Assembly (NCBI GenBank): GCA_020633415.1
Contig: JACKDQ010000006.1
Span: 124,001 to 188,000 of the forward strand
Source of the DNA: Deltaproteobacteria bacterium
GTDB taxonomy: Bacteria > Myxococcota_A > Polyangia > GCA-2747355
Reading direction: 5' to 3'
DNA length: 64,000 bases
Part shown: positions 63,158 through 64,000 of the stretch, piece by piece
Position numbering within the stretch: the first letter of the stretch is position 1
How the letters are laid out: each line of letters starts with the position of its first letter
Position numbers and translations under genes: made by a program
Notes under the pieces: model-generated
Database searches by the model: none
Seen by the model: the letters and a program-made list of their open reading frames with translations, nothing else
Told to the model about the DNA's origin: nothing

Positions 63158-63580
63158 TTACTTTGTTTTCATCGCCGGCCCGGCGGAAAACAACGGACAA
63201 CTGGGGCCGCTGACCCAGCGCTGCTCGGCAAGTAACCAGCGACCTTCCTCGTGGGACCAGGTCTGCATCACCACCGTTCGATGCGCTGCACCCTGATCGA
63301 CCCGATACCAGTCGAGCGAAATCAGCACCACCGCGACGTCCGGCGAGCGGTAGGCAACGCGTCCGACGTTATAATCGGTAACGCGCACAGTCGCCGCGGC
63401 GCTGTGCCGTCGCAAGAATGCATCGCGCCCTTTGGGCTGCACATAACTCGCCGCAAACATCGGTCGGCTCCAGCGCACGCTGTCGTTAAAGGCCTCGACG
63501 TTTTCGCGCAGCGCCATTCGGCGATCTTGCGGGCAGGCCGAAAGACCGAGCAAACAGCTGAGCAACAGCGCTCTTTGCAC
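63158..63580 (-). CDS. Small lipoprotein of unknown function
   Basis: 140 residues from GTG 63580, with GGGGAG five bases upstream. The lipobox is LSAC (Cys16). The mature part has ALRENVEAFNDSVRW, a beta strand set (VTDYNVGRVAYRSPDVAVVLISLDWYRV) and WLLAEQRWVSGP. The pattern recalls small NTF2-like exported proteins, which I cannot confirm. It follows the flippase gene by one base, so it belongs to that unit. Upstream of the TPR gene but separated by a promoter. Confidence 0.65.
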   Translation of the reverse strand: MQRALLLSCLLGLSACPQDRRMALRENVEAFNDSVRWSRPMFAASYVQPKGRDAFLRRHSAAATVRVTDYNVGRVAYRSPDVAVVLISLDWYRVDQGAAHRTVVMQTWSHEEGRWLLAEQRWVSGPSCPLFSAGPAMKTK

Positions 63581-63581
63581 G

Positions 63582-64000
63582 CTAGCTCCCCTTTTTCTTG
63601 CGGCGCAAGAACACGCCAAGGATCTTGTCGATGTCTGATCGCCGCAATTCACCGATCGCAACGAGCACCAGATAGTAAACCAGCATCACACCCACACACT
63701 CGGCGAGTGTAACAACACGCGAGACCTCGGGGATAAAGCGCCCCACTAGCGTCGCAACAACGCAGGCGACCACGACGCGCAGCAAAGTCAGCAACGGGAA
63801 CAGTGCGGAGAACGAGCGAAACAACGCAACACCGGCGAGCAGCGCACCAAAGCCGTAGCTCGCTGTCGTCGCCCACGCCGCGCGAGCCAAGGCAGCTTCC
63901 GCGGAAGTCGCGCTAGAGATCGCCCACCAGTTGGCGACTGCCCCGACGCAGAAGGTCGCAAAGGACAAGGCAACTGCCTGCCACTTGCGGCCTGCACCGT
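63582..64000 (-). CDS. Polysaccharide flippase (Wzx/MATE-like), C-terminal part
   Basis: An open frame enters from the right edge (GAGRKWQAVALSFATFCVGAVANW) and ends at 63582, giving about 138 residues. Four membrane segments are visible, e.g. GFGALLAGVALFRSF and LTLLRVVVACVVATLVG. GAGRKW before a hydrophobic run is typical of the C-terminal half of polysaccharide biosynthesis flippases (MVF clan). The Lys-rich end (RRKKKGS) is cytoplasmic. The true start is beyond the window. It is upstream of the small lipoprotein. Confidence 0.7.
   Translation of the reverse strand, partial: GAGRKWQAVALSFATFCVGAVANWWAISSATSAEAALARAAWATTASYGFGALLAGVALFRSFSALFPLLTLLRVVVACVVATLVGRFIPEVSRVVTLAECVGVMLVYYLVLVAIGELRRSDIDKILGVFLRRKKKGS

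Noticed and set aside
1..64000. tRNA/rRNA genes, CRISPR arrays, IS elements, integrases or phage genes
   Set aside because: No TpsiC-like GGTTCGAATCC motif, direct-repeat array, transposase or integrase motif was noticed on reading the window; short RNAs without strong sequence features could still be missed.

Overview
The window looks like chromosomal DNA of a high-GC, Gram-negative bacterium of the Myxococcota/deltaproteobacterial kind. The evidence is several lipoproteins with Asp/Ala-rich linkers behind the lipobox, a Ser/Thr protein kinase with an HRDVSPPN catalytic loop, an FHA-GAF protein, large TPR and VIT-VWA proteins, and many GTG starts. This taxonomic reading is inference. I see no rRNA, tRNA, CRISPR array, insertion sequence or prophage. 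The coding density is very high and codon style looks uniform, so this reads as core or old accessory chromosome, not a recent island.

Layout. (1) 1-9778, minus strand: a lower benzoate (box) cluster. In transcription order it holds a ferredoxin-NADP-reductase-like flavoprotein, an enoyl-CoA hydratase, boxC, boxB, a 3-oxoadipyl-CoA-type thiolase and a 3-hydroxyacyl-CoA dehydrogenase. Two lipoprotein genes follow, one of them an exported-looking glucan-water-dikinase-like protein. No benzoate-CoA ligase, full-length boxA or boxD is present. (2) 9.8-11.8 kb: a single-gene lipoprotein unit with four internal repeats, flanked by its own promoter and terminator candidates. (3) 11.9-14.9 kb: a ROK kinase/YqiA-type esterase fusion with queC and queE (queuosine/7-deazaguanine synthesis). 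(4) 15-16.5 kb, plus strand: an acyltransferase and a ferritin. (5) 16.5-24.7 kb, minus strand: fpg-mnmA-iscS (DNA repair and tRNA thiolation), mobA-PAS histidine kinase-DUF1015, an FHA-GAF protein and a class II aldolase-like protein. (6) 24.8-30.8 kb: a large VIT-VWA-TPR-YfaP lipoprotein, divergent from a phosphoesterase-SDR-YqeY operon across a perfect 19-bp palindrome. (7) 30.8-41.4 kb: M29-like peptidase, a DUF4124-like protein, ttcA, hydantoinase, a CxxCH lipoprotein, a DASS transporter coupled to a coiled-coil protein, and pgeF-rluD with a small conserved gene. (8) 41.5-46.3 kb: a degenerate ParA/HTH fusion, pdxA, a DUF3108-like protein and clpX. (9) 46.5-54.7 kb: a second CxxCH lipoprotein, ATP sulfurylase/APS kinase divergent from an SLC13/RCK permease, a Ser/Thr kinase and glgC. 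(10) 54.8-64 kb: two GT39-like membrane glycosyltransferases, a 1392-residue TPR membrane protein behind a strong sigma70-like promoter, a small lipoprotein and the end of a polysaccharide flippase.

How they fit together. The box genes convert benzoyl-CoA toward acetyl-CoA plus succinyl-CoA. The sulfate permease-like gene and the sulfurylase/kinase form a plausible sulfate uptake and activation pair. iscS-mnmA and the separate ttcA serve tRNA thiolation. The glycosyltransferases, flippase and TPR protein suggest a surface polysaccharide region at the right edge. All starts, motifs and regulatory sites were read by eye. No database or structure search was run.
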